Shown here: positions 25,818 through 34,701 of the stretch, in pieces | Position numbering within the stretch: position 1 is the stretch's first letter | Layout of the letters: each line of letters begins with the position of its first letter | From: Alkalibacterium olivapovliticus | GTDB lineage: Bacteria > Bacillota > Bacilli > Lactobacillales > Carnobacteriaceae_A | Assembly: GCF_003003275.1 (NCBI RefSeq) | Contig: NZ_PVTO01000003.1 | Span: forward strand, 62,001-126,000 | Reading direction: 5' to 3' | Length of the DNA stretch: 64,000 nt | The notes under the pieces: generated by a model | What the model was told of the DNA's origin: nothing | What the model saw: only the letters and a program-made list of their open reading frames with translations | Database searches by the model: none | Made by a program: the position numbers and the translations under genes

Positions 25818-26399
25818 TTATTTCGTCCAGATCAGTTTCTTCAATTTCATCAGAACAGGGTGCATAAAACTTAAGCTGTATTTCTCCTGTTTCATGTCAT
25901 TCCAGGTGTTTTCTTTGCTTTGTTCATAATGATCCAGAAGCTGCGATATAAGACAGGCGACAGGCGCAATCGTTTCATTTTCAAAGTTCAGGATATAAAA
26001 TTCGCCTGTGAATGAAACGGATTTTTCAATTGTCAGAATTTTCTTTGTAAACCGTCTGACAGTGAAGATCTGCTTGTCGTAGTCTCCGGTGATCATCCAA
26101 TTCAGCCGAGTGACCGTAAAATAGGGGTTCTTCAGTCCTTGTAATCCCGGGCGTTTTTTTATGGTGCCGATTTTAATGCCGTCCTGATACAGCCGGAATT
26201 TTGGAAATACAGATAATACGACTTGCCTTGCTTCCACGATACGTTTGCCGTCCATCGAATAGACTGACAGTTTATCGCCTAAACGTCCCCACTTTCCCAC
26301 TATCAGATACAGTTTGTCACCTGATTCAGTGGTGACGATCATGCGGTCCTGAATTGTTTCGTATTCCTTTTTGATAAAAAGACGAACCATTTTCATCAC
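25818..26399 (-). CDS. LURP-one/tubby-C-like family protein
   Basis: This is a 193-residue soluble protein made of repeated beta-strand-like segments, matching the LURP-one-related (YxjI-like, tubby C-terminal) family. Typical parts are LFIKKEYETIQDRMIVTTESGDKL shortened here to its pattern, then VYSMDGKRIVEARQ, LYQDGIKIGTIKKR and WMITGDYDKQIFTVRRF. The family is thought to bind membrane lipids or act as scramblase-like folds, but function in bacteria is unknown. It is a single gene; the ATG at 26399 has AGAGGTGA upstream. Confidence 0.65.
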   Translation of the reverse strand: MMKMVRLFIKKEYETIQDRMIVTTESGDKLYLIVGKWGRLGDKLSVYSMDGKRIVEARQVVLSVFPKFRLYQDGIKIGTIKKRPGLQGLKNPYFTVTRLNWMITGDYDKQIFTVRRFTKKILTIEKSVSFTGEFYILNFENETIAPVACLISQLLDHYEQSKENTWNDMKQEKYSLSFMHPVLMKLKKLIWTK

Positions 26400-26476
26400 C
26401 TCTAGTTCGTGTCATGTGTGGTTGGCTACTCTTATATTATACCACTACCATTCAGTAAAATTGCAATACTATTCCT

Positions 26477-26508
26477 AAAAAAAAGAGCACTTATTTATGC
26501 TCTTTTTT
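26477..26508 (-). terminator. terminator after yvrJ-like gene
   Basis: On the minus strand AAAAAAGAGCA-TAAATAAG-TGCTCTTTTTTTT forms a hairpin with a long T-run, 8 bases past the stop codon of the small gene at 26516-26680. Confidence 0.88.
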
Positions 26509-26515
26509 CAGATAG

Positions 26516-26680
26516 CTATTGTTGTCTGCGCGCAGTCACTGTCGTCAGTTCATTGAGCGCCTTAACGACGGCATCGAGTTTGGTTTCCATCCTGTGCAAA
26601 AGCACTAAGGAAATGAAGATGGGAAAACCTACATTTGCAATCATGTCGATGACAGCCGGAAATAAACTGGTCTCTGGCAT
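26516..26680 (-). CDS. YvrJ-family small membrane protein
   Basis: This is a 54-residue protein beginning MPETSLFPAVIDMIANVGFP. The pattern matches the YvrJ family: a short N-terminus, the motif N-x-G-F-P (residues 16-20), one hydrophobic segment (about 17-29), then charged residues with METKLDAVVKALNEL. AGAGGAG lies 11 bases before the ATG. A hairpin (26695-26731) whose 3' arm reaches the ribosome binding site precedes it, and a clear terminator follows. The family is common near phage-like or competence genes in Firmicutes but its role is unknown. It is too short to be noticed by length cut-offs. Confidence 0.75.
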   Translation of the reverse strand: MPETSLFPAVIDMIANVGFPIFISLVLLHRMETKLDAVVKALNELTTVTARRQQ

Positions 26681-26752
26681 TAGGGTCACGTCTCCTCTCT
26701 TTTCGTCTACTTATAAAAACGAAAAAGAGAGGGAGAAGTGTTACCTTAAAAG

Positions 26753-27577
26753 TCAGATATTACTTTGCCTGTTTAGGCGGTAGCCGCTGTGAAAGACTGG
26801 GCCGACAAACTCATTGTATTCAAACCCAGCCTGAATGGCTTCTGTTACAAAATCTTTTGCTTTTTTAACAGCGTCAAGAGGCTCCATCCCTTTAGCGAGA
26901 CCGGCAGTTATAGCAGCAGCAAAAGTACAACCGGCACCGTGATTTGTTGGATTGGCTACTTTTTTTACAGATAAGGTAGTAAATGTTTCACCGTCATAGA
27001 CGAGATCAATCGCGTCTTCCCCTTCAAGGGCTTTGCCACCCTTGATCACCACCATTTTTGCCCCGTTGCCGTGAATAATCTGAGCAGCCTTTTTCATGTC
27101 ATCCAAGGTATGGAGCAAGCCGAGTTCTGATAACTGACCGGCTTCGAAAAGGTTTGGCGTGATGACAGTTGCCAGAGGCACCAGCATATTCTTCATAGCG
27201 GTGACATTTTCAGGGTTGAGCACATCTGATTCTCCTTTACAGACCATAACAGGATCCACCACTAATGGGGTGTTTGGGTGAGCTTTTAGTTTGTCTGCAA
27301 TGACAGTGATAACTGATTCGTTTGGCAGCATACCGGTTTTAGCTGCTCCAATTACGGGTCCGGCAAATGCCGTATCGAGCTGATTTTTAACGATTTGGGC
27401 ATCGATTGGAGTGACCCCATGACTCCAGTTGTCTTCTGGATCCATTGTAGCGATAACAGTTAATGCAGCAATACCGTATGTGCCGTATTCAGCGAATGTC
27501 TTCAAATCAGCGGCGATTCCAGCTCCGCCACTTGCATCGTTTCCGGCGATCGTCAACGTGATGTTTGGGTTAGTCAT
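26753..27577 (-). CDS. pdxK: pyridoxine / hydroxymethylpyrimidine kinase
   Basis: This is a 274-residue ribokinase-fold kinase of the ThiD/PdxK group. It phosphorylates pyridoxine-type vitamers and/or hydroxymethylpyrimidine (phosphate). The N-terminal substrate motif is IAGNDASGGAGIAADLKTF (about 7-25). The anion-hole motif near the C-terminus is NHGAGCTFAAAITAGLAKG. There are no other thiamine genes nearby. The Firmicutes PdxK subgroup often carries HGAGC in this place, so pyridoxal salvage is slightly favoured; the two activities cannot be separated by eye. GGAGGCTACACA precedes the ATG. Confidence 0.85.
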   Translation of the reverse strand: MTNPNITLTIAGNDASGGAGIAADLKTFAEYGTYGIAALTVIATMDPEDNWSHGVTPIDAQIVKNQLDTAFAGPVIGAAKTGMLPNESVITVIADKLKAHPNTPLVVDPVMVCKGESDVLNPENVTAMKNMLVPLATVITPNLFEAGQLSELGLLHTLDDMKKAAQIIHGNGAKMVVIKGGKALEGEDAIDLVYDGETFTTLSVKKVANPTNHGAGCTFAAAITAGLAKGMEPLDAVKKAKDFVTEAIQAGFEYNEFVGPVFHSGYRLNRQSNI

Positions 27578-27691
27578 TGTGTAGCCTCCTGTAGTTTTTA
27601 AGTCAAATAATGGATTGTTATGAATTTCGTGTTCATCCCTAGTATAATAGTATCAGGAAGAAACATCAAAAGGTATAGGAAGGAGATTCAC

Positions 27692-28423
27692 ATGACGGAT
27701 TTAGACACAGTAGCTAACTGGTTTGAGCAGCCTGGAAAGGTGGCGGTTATCAGCGGAGCAGGACTGTCTACTGAAAGCGGGATCCCTGATTTCAGATCCA
27801 GTAAAGGCTTGTATAATCAGAACACCAGCCTGAAAGTCCCCTTGGAAGAGGTGCTGAGCAGCCATTTTTTCGAGTCGGAGCCAGCCCTCTTTTACTCTTT
27901 TTTCAGGAACGCCCTGCGTCATCCGACTGCTGAACCGAATGAAGGACATTATTTTCTTAAACGACTGGAAGACAGGGGCGCACAAGTAACGATCGTTACG
28001 CAAAATATTGACGGACTCCATCAGAAGGCCGGAAGCGCTAATGTGATTGAACTTCATGGAAATGTCAATAGAGTCATCACGGCATCTGGGGGTAGTTTTA
28101 CTTATGGAGAGGCCATAGAAACAGATGACGGTTTAAGTGTGAATGGTGAATGGGCCAGGCCGGCGGTGACATTATATGGAGAAGCACTGGATTCAAAAGC
28201 TGTGTTCGAGAGTATTAAAGCAGTTGAGGAGGCTGATATTCTTCTTGTCATGGGAACGAGTTTAAATGTTTACCCGGCAGCAGGTCTAGTCTACGATTAT
28301 AATGGGGGGAAAAGTATTCTGGTTAACAAAGGACAAACAGGAATCCGGTACCCGTTTGCGGTGACATTTAAGGAAAGCATCTGCTTATGGGTAAAAGCTG
28401 TTGAGAAAGCAATGAAAAAGTAA
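27692..28423 (+). CDS. SIR2-family NAD-dependent protein deacylase lacking zinc cysteines
   Basis: This is a 243-residue sirtuin. NAD-binding and catalytic motifs are intact: SGAGLSTESGIPDFR (about 21-35), TQNIDGLHQKAG (about 106-117) and IELHGN with the catalytic histidine (about 122-127), then GTSLNVYPAAG late in the chain. The small zinc-ribbon domain normally between HGN and RPxVxLYGE has none of the four zinc cysteines; the only cysteine of the protein is near the C-terminus. Deacylation of lysine using NAD is family knowledge; whether this variant is active is open. The ATG at 27692 follows AAGGAGATTCAC. It is an apparently single gene, divergent from pdxK. Confidence 0.85.
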   Translation: MTDLDTVANWFEQPGKVAVISGAGLSTESGIPDFRSSKGLYNQNTSLKVPLEEVLSSHFFESEPALFYSFFRNALRHPTAEPNEGHYFLKRLEDRGAQVTIVTQNIDGLHQKAGSANVIELHGNVNRVITASGGSFTYGEAIETDDGLSVNGEWARPAVTLYGEALDSKAVFESIKAVEEADILLVMGTSLNVYPAAGLVYDYNGGKSILVNKGQTGIRYPFAVTFKESICLWVKAVEKAMKK

Positions 28424-28492
28424 TACTTCCAAAAAAGAGGGTTTCAGCAAAAATGGCACCCCTATCCTATTAGTGTGTAATGGAGAGATGAC

Positions 28493-29107
28493 ATGTTAGA
28501 GACGATCAGAAAAACGATAGAACACTATGATCCTAAGCCAATAGGCAGACAAAAAGAGTTTGCGGTATTTTTACCGCTTATTCGAATAGAAGACACTCTT
28601 CACGTCCTGTTTGAGAAAAGAAGCCAGATTGTCTCTCAGCCAGGAGAAACCTCTTTTCCCGGAGGTGCTTTGGAAAATAACGAAACCTATAAAGAGGCGG
28701 CAGTGAGGGAAACTCAGGAAGAGTTAAACCTTGATCTGGATCACATTACAGTTTATGGTGAAATTGACTATATTGCGACACAAACACACATCATCCACTG
28801 CTTTGTCGGGGAACTGGTGAACTGCCCGATCGAATCAATACACCCAAACGAAGAAGTCGAGGAAATTTTCACGATTCCCTTAACCTATTTCTTCAAGCAA
28901 AAACCTGAGGTCCATTCTGTGGAACTAAAAATCGAGCATAAAGAGGATTTTCCGTTTGAATTAATGTCGAGTGGGACAGGACATAAGTGGTCAAACCGGA
29001 AGCAGATGATCCCATTTTATAGACTGGAGAACCAGTTTTTATGGGGATTTACAGCTCAATTCATGCAGCGATTCATTGAACTGATAGAAGAACAGAGTCA
29101 GTCATAA
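28493..29107 (+). CDS. Nudix hydrolase (CoA pyrophosphatase type)
   Basis: This is a 204-residue Nudix enzyme. The Nudix box GGALENNETYKEAAVRETQEEL (split here as GGALENNETYKEAAV, then RETQEEL; about 62-84) has the required Glu residues. The segment ahead of it, EKRSQIVSQPGETSFPGG, follows the pattern of the CoA-diphosphatase (NudL/YeaB-like) subgroup. It probably hydrolyses CoA or a related nucleotide to 3',5'-ADP and phosphopantetheine; substrate is inference. It is a single gene convergent with a HAD gene. Confidence 0.85.
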   Translation: MLETIRKTIEHYDPKPIGRQKEFAVFLPLIRIEDTLHVLFEKRSQIVSQPGETSFPGGALENNETYKEAAVRETQEELNLDLDHITVYGEIDYIATQTHIIHCFVGELVNCPIESIHPNEEVEEIFTIPLTYFFKQKPEVHSVELKIEHKEDFPFELMSSGTGHKWSNRKQMIPFYRLENQFLWGFTAQFMQRFIELIEEQSQS

Positions 29108-29112
29108 CTAAA

Positions 29113-29162
29113 AAGAGACACTGTCTGCGTCAGAAAGGAAATTCTGAGTACAGAACAGTGTC
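29113..29162 (-). terminator. terminator after HAD gene
   Basis: GACACTGT (29117-29124) and ACAGTGTC (29155-29162) enclose an inner CAGAA/TTCTG pair. On the minus strand the stem is followed by CTTTTTAG. Confidence 0.75.
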
Positions 29163-29182
29163 ACTTACAGGATTTATTTAGT

Positions 29183-30067
29183 TTACTGTGAATATATTTT
29201 CCCGCTCAAGACTCTGGAAATAGCATCGCCTACACCATTTTGACGATTGGAAGCCGTCTCGTAGTTTGCCACTGCTTTGACCTCGTCTTCGCCATTTGCC
29301 ATAGCGACAGAATACTTGGCCCATTCCAGCATGGAAATATCATTGATATTATCTCCAATGGTCATGACCTGATCCCGTTTAAGGCCCAGATCCCTGGCCA
29401 GTCTGGCAACTGCCAGACCTTTTTGAGCGCCCAGGTGGTTGATTTCAAGATTTTTTGTACTGGAGGCTGTAATAGCCAGATTAGAAATAGAATCGTACAG
29501 TTCTTTCTTCAAAGGCCCCAGGACATTTTGTCCTTCCATAGAGTGGACAGCGACTTTTAAAATAACGAGACTATTGTCGTCAATCACTTCGGAATAATCA
29601 TGGACAAATTTGATGTCCATCTCTTCTATCTTATCTTTTGCAATTTCCAGAGCTTCTTCAAAGGATATATCGGGGTTCGTGCTTGACAACATTGTCGCAA
29701 CGAGTTCTTCTCTCTGGTCGATATTATTGGAATAGATGCCATTTGAAGTCATCAGTTCCTCGTGAAGGCCATCATATTTGGAACAAATAGACAACATATC
29801 CCGGACTGTTTTCTTTTCCAGGCCGATGTTGTATAGATTTCGTCCAGATCCGTCAAAATACTGTGCACCATTAGATGCAATAAGTGGACAAAGCACCATC
29901 TGCTCTTTTAAAAGAGGCGCCGCAAGTGGGTAATCCCTCCCGGTTGCTACAGCAAAATGAATCCCGCGTTCCTGAGCTCGTTTGATTAGTGAAACAGTTG
30001 CTGTTGGGATCTCCATACGTTCATTGAGGAGCGTCCCGTCCATATCGGACACAATTAGTTTGATCAT
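29183..30067 (-). CDS. Cof-type HAD-IIB phosphatase
   Basis: This is a 294-residue haloacid-dehalogenase hydrolase of the Cof/YidA subgroup. Motif I is VSDMDGTLL (about residues 6-14) with the nucleophile and acid aspartates. The C2B cap is in the middle, and motifs III/IV are IGDNINDISMLEWA near 236-249. Such enzymes dephosphorylate sugar phosphates, FMN or similar metabolites; the substrate is not predictable. AAAGGAGATTAACTAGA precedes the ATG. It is divergent from ung. Confidence 0.92.
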   Translation of the reverse strand: MIKLIVSDMDGTLLNERMEIPTATVSLIKRAQERGIHFAVATGRDYPLAAPLLKEQMVLCPLIASNGAQYFDGSGRNLYNIGLEKKTVRDMLSICSKYDGLHEELMTSNGIYSNNIDQREELVATMLSSTNPDISFEEALEIAKDKIEEMDIKFVHDYSEVIDDNSLVILKVAVHSMEGQNVLGPLKKELYDSISNLAITASSTKNLEINHLGAQKGLAVARLARDLGLKRDQVMTIGDNINDISMLEWAKYSVAMANGEDEVKAVANYETASNRQNGVGDAISRVLSGKIYSQ

Positions 30068-30165
30068 TCTAGTTAATCTCCTTTTTCTTCATCTCTACAC
30101 CTTCAGTCTACCAAAAATGACAATAAAAGCTATACTATTTATATCCAAATAGGAGGAAAATGATA

Positions 30166-30852
30166 ATGTCTATACCGGTAACTAACGACTGGAAACCTAT
30201 TCTGGAACAAGCGATTCAGTCTTCTACCTATCAAAACCTTAGAGACTTTTTAAAAGAAGAGTATGCGAGCCAAACCATTTACCCTGAGATGACGGATATC
30301 TGGCAGGCGTTCGAATGGACGCCATATAGTGAAGTGAAAGTAGTCCTGCTGGGACAAGATCCTTATCATGGTGTGAAGCAGGCACACGGATTGAGTTTTT
30401 CGGTCCGACCTGGAGTGACTGTCCCTCCTTCGCTTAAGAATATGTACAAAGAGCTGGAAAGGGATTTGTCAATCCAACCGGTCAATCATGGCTACCTTAG
30501 AAAGTGGGCGGAAGAAGGGGTGCTGCTACTAAATACAGTATTGACAGTCAGAGAAGGCCAGGCTCATTCTCACAGAGGAAAGGGGTGGGAAGAGCTGACA
30601 GATTATGTTATCACTCAATTGAATGAACGGGATGAACCGATCGTGTTTCTGCTGTGGGGAAATGCGGCTCAGAAAAAACAGAAGATGATTGACGACACAA
30701 AGCACATTGTCCTGACAACCTCACACCCTAGTCCGTTATCTGCTTATCGAGGATTTTTGGGATCAGGTATTTTTTCAGATACGAATAAAGCTCTTGAGGA
30801 TATCGGAGTGGAGCCCATCGACTGGAAACTCCCTGAAAACCCGGTGGAATAG
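30166..30852 (+). CDS. ung: uracil-DNA glycosylase
   Basis: This is a family 1 uracil-DNA glycosylase that removes uracil from DNA in base excision repair, 228 residues. The water-activating loop is LGQDPYHGVKQAHGLSFSV (about 62-80). The minor-groove loop is TTSHPSPLSAYRGFLGSG (about 184-201), and LLLNTVLTVREGQAHSH is also typical. Two ATG codons are possible (30160 and 30166). I prefer 30166 because AGGAGG would be too close to the first. pta begins 85 bases downstream. Confidence 0.95.
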   Translation: MSIPVTNDWKPILEQAIQSSTYQNLRDFLKEEYASQTIYPEMTDIWQAFEWTPYSEVKVVLLGQDPYHGVKQAHGLSFSVRPGVTVPPSLKNMYKELERDLSIQPVNHGYLRKWAEEGVLLLNTVLTVREGQAHSHRGKGWEELTDYVITQLNERDEPIVFLLWGNAAQKKQKMIDDTKHIVLTTSHPSPLSAYRGFLGSGIFSDTNKALEDIGVEPIDWKLPENPVE

Positions 30853-30937
30853 AGAAAAAAAGCAGTTGAACTGTGAAAAAGTAAGAAATAGTGGTATGAT
30901 GAAGAACGTAAAAAACAAATCTTGGAGGGAAACACCA

Positions 30938-31927
30938 GTGGAATTATTTGAAGAACTAAAACAGAAAATACACGGAAAAGACTTGAAAATCGTTTTTCCG
31001 GAAGCAACAGATGAACGTATATTAGGTGCAGCACTGCGTCTGCATTATGAAAACATTCTGGAGCCTGTTTTAATCGGGAAAGAAGAAGACATTAAAGAAG
31101 AAGCGAAAGCTCACGGATACGACTTGACTGATATCGAAATCATCAACCCTGAAACGTATGACAAATTTGACGAAATGGTTGAAGCATTCCTTGAACGCCG
31201 TAAAGGAAAAGCAACTGAAGAACAGGCTAGAAAACAGCTTAAAGACGTTAATTATTTCGGAACAATGCTGGTTTACCTGGACTATGCAGCAGGATTAGTC
31301 AGTGGTGCAGTTCACTCTACAGGAGATACTGTCCGTCCAGCACTACAAATCATTAAAACACGTCCTGGCGTAAGCCGGACTTCAGGCGCCTTCATCATGC
31401 TGCGCGGAAGAGGACAAGAAAAATATCTATTCTCTGATTGTGCCATCAATCCTAATCCTGATGAGCAGGTTTTAGCAGAAATAGCAGTGGAAAGTGCCCG
31501 TACAGCTAAGATGTTCGGTATCGATCCAAAAGTGGCTCTTTTGAGCTTCTCTTCAAAAGGATCTGCCAATGCTCCAGAAGCGGAAAAAGTTCGCAATGCG
31601 ACTAAAATCGCACAGGAACTGGCACCAGATTTGGCTATTGACGGTGAACTGCAATTTGATGCAGCATTCGTTCCCGCAGTAGCTCAACAGAAAGTACCTG
31701 AGTCTAAAGTTGCAGGTGAAGCAACAGTATTCGTCTTTCCTGAGTTACAGTCTGGAAACATCGGCTACAAAATTGCTCAACGCTTAGGCGGATTCGAAGC
31801 AGTTGGACCGATTCTGCAGGGATTAAACAAACCAGTATCAGATCTGTCTCGCGGGTGTGTAGAAGAAGATGTGTACAAAACAGCCATCATCACTGCAAAC
31901 CAGGCCTTATTGAGCGAACTAACTTAA
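30938..31927 (+). CDS. pta: phosphate acetyltransferase
   Basis: Pta interconverts acetyl-CoA and acetyl phosphate in the acetate/ATP branch of fermentation. It has 329 residues, the short single-domain form of Firmicutes. Typical segments are LKIVFPEATDERILGAALRL (about 14-33), TGDTVRPALQIIKTRPGVSR and the later LSFSSKGSANAPEAEKV. The start is a GTG eight bases after GGAGGG; the frame is open to 30794 but that extension lies over the ung stop and is not conserved-looking. ackA is not in the window. A terminator follows. Confidence 0.95.
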   Translation: MELFEELKQKIHGKDLKIVFPEATDERILGAALRLHYENILEPVLIGKEEDIKEEAKAHGYDLTDIEIINPETYDKFDEMVEAFLERRKGKATEEQARKQLKDVNYFGTMLVYLDYAAGLVSGAVHSTGDTVRPALQIIKTRPGVSRTSGAFIMLRGRGQEKYLFSDCAINPNPDEQVLAEIAVESARTAKMFGIDPKVALLSFSSKGSANAPEAEKVRNATKIAQELAPDLAIDGELQFDAAFVPAVAQQKVPESKVAGEATVFVFPELQSGNIGYKIAQRLGGFEAVGPILQGLNKPVSDLSRGCVEEDVYKTAIITANQALLSELT

Positions 31928-31945
31928 TTTAATACAGGATCTGAG

Positions 31946-31979
31946 CGAGCAGCTGATTTATTTCAGGCTGCTCGTTTTT
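31946..31979 (+). terminator. terminator after pta
   Basis: CGAGCAGC (31946-31953) and GCTGCTCG (31967-31974) enclose a 13-base loop and are followed by five T's. Confidence 0.9.
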
Positions 31980-32381
31980 GTCTATGTTAGGATGTGAAGA
32001 TTGGTGTTATTACAAACCTGTCAGGTAAAAGATTTTTGCAGAAAGTCTTGAATGAAAAAAGCGAGGCTTTTTTTGTGAAAATAGTAAGAGGAAATGTATT
32101 TTTTAAGGAGTTATACAGTTAAGCCACAAACAACCTCTTCTTGTTAAGATATGACTAATTTAATTCAGGGCCCTTCAGAAATTTTAGAAGTTAATCAAGC
32201 AATTTTAATTTTAAAAGGCTTTGTTAAAGCTTTTAAACTCTTAGGCCTTCACTTTTGACATGAAGACGTATTGTCGTTACCATGAAATATGTGAGGGAAA
32301 TGGTATCACTTTTATACTAGATGAACGAACTAGTGCAATTGGCTAATCCGTACAGAATAGAATAAAAGGAGAGTGTTTTGA
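31980..32381. other. 400-base gene-free interval
   Basis: No convincing coding frame was found. A small hairpin AAAAAAGC-GAG-GCTTTTTTT is at about 32055-32074. The remainder is AT-rich and presumably carries the promoter of the stress-protein gene; AAAAGGAGAG at about 32365 is its ribosome binding site. Confidence 0.6.
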
Positions 32382-33008
32382 TTGGATAAAAAATTAATAG
32401 GTGGCGTTTTTTCAAACATTGATAATGCTGAGAGAGCCATCACAGAATTACAGAACAGTGGATACACTAAAGATGATATCTCTATATTTGCAAAAGATCA
32501 GGATCAAGTAGACAAACTGCAGGAGGATACAGGTACTGATGTCGATTCAGACAAAGAAGGCAGAGGCAAAAGTACAGGTAAAGGCGCTGGAATAGGTGCT
32601 GTTTCTGGCAGTGTACTCGGTGGTATTGGTGGTCTGATCGCAGAAATCGGTCTGCTTGCCATACCAGGTATTGGGCCAGTAGTGGCGGCAGGACCTCTTG
32701 CCACCACATTAGCCGGTTTAGGCATCGGAGCTGGTGGTGGAGGTATTATAGGAGCATTAGTAGGTGCTGGCATGCCTGAAGAAGAAGCCAAACAGTACGA
32801 AAGTTATCTTAAAGATGACAAGATTATCGTAATGGTGGAAGCAACGCCTGAACAGGAAGCAGATGTTTACACGACGTTCAAATCACATGATTCTGAGAAT
32901 ACATCTATGTATCGTTATCCCTTGACGGCAAATGATTTATTAAGATTGTGTACCATTTCCTGTGAAAAGTTAGAGAGAAAAGCAGTTACTGCTTTTCTCT
33001 CTTTTTGA
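32382..33008 (+). CDS. general stress protein, YflT-like with glycine zipper
   Basis: This is a 208-residue protein with a TTG start behind AAAAGGAGAG. The N-terminal domain (about 1-45: LIGGVFSNIDNAERAITELQ) matches the heat-induced stress protein YflT family. A glycine-rich hydrophobic segment (about 65-125) resembles a glycine zipper that may insert in membranes. A short alpha/beta tail ends near DVYTTFKSHDSEN. The last 35 or so residues are unusual: the frame runs through a rho-independent terminator (32972-33006) and the residues look unselected. A lost stop or a frameshift near 32900-32945 is likely; alternative frames stop at about 32930. Confidence 0.75.
   Translation: MDKKLIGGVFSNIDNAERAITELQNSGYTKDDISIFAKDQDQVDKLQEDTGTDVDSDKEGRGKSTGKGAGIGAVSGSVLGGIGGLIAEIGLLAIPGIGPVVAAGPLATTLAGLGIGAGGGGIIGALVGAGMPEEEAKQYESYLKDDKIIVMVEATPEQEADVYTTFKSHDSENTSMYRYPLTANDLLRLCTISCEKLERKAVTAFLSF
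32972..33006 (+). terminator. terminator overlapping the end of the stress-protein frame
   Basis: AGAGAGAAAAGCAG-TTA-CTGCTTTTCTCTCT is followed by T's. It lies inside the annotated 3' end of the upstream frame, which is abnormal for a coding region. Confidence 0.9.
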
Positions 33009-33133
33009 TTACATTTAATTTTATGGAGGTTTTCGGAATGTATTAACAAGTATATCTTCTCACATGCTTATAATTAGAAGAATGGTTCTCTGCAATGTTA
33101 TACTTAATTCGATGGTAAGCCTTTACAATATGA

Positions 33134-34675
<1,542 letters not shown>

Positions 34676-34701
34676 TTTCAGCAGGAAGGAGCTGATAGCA
34701 G

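Noticed and set aside
26409-26783. 124-codon open frame on the plus strand
   Set aside because: It lies antisense to the YvrJ-type gene and the end of pdxK, crosses two hairpins and shows no protein-like pattern.
30794-30937. N-terminal extension of Pta
   Set aside because: It overlaps the ung coding end, looks non-conserved, and a GTG with a strong ribosome binding site at 30938 gives the normal length.
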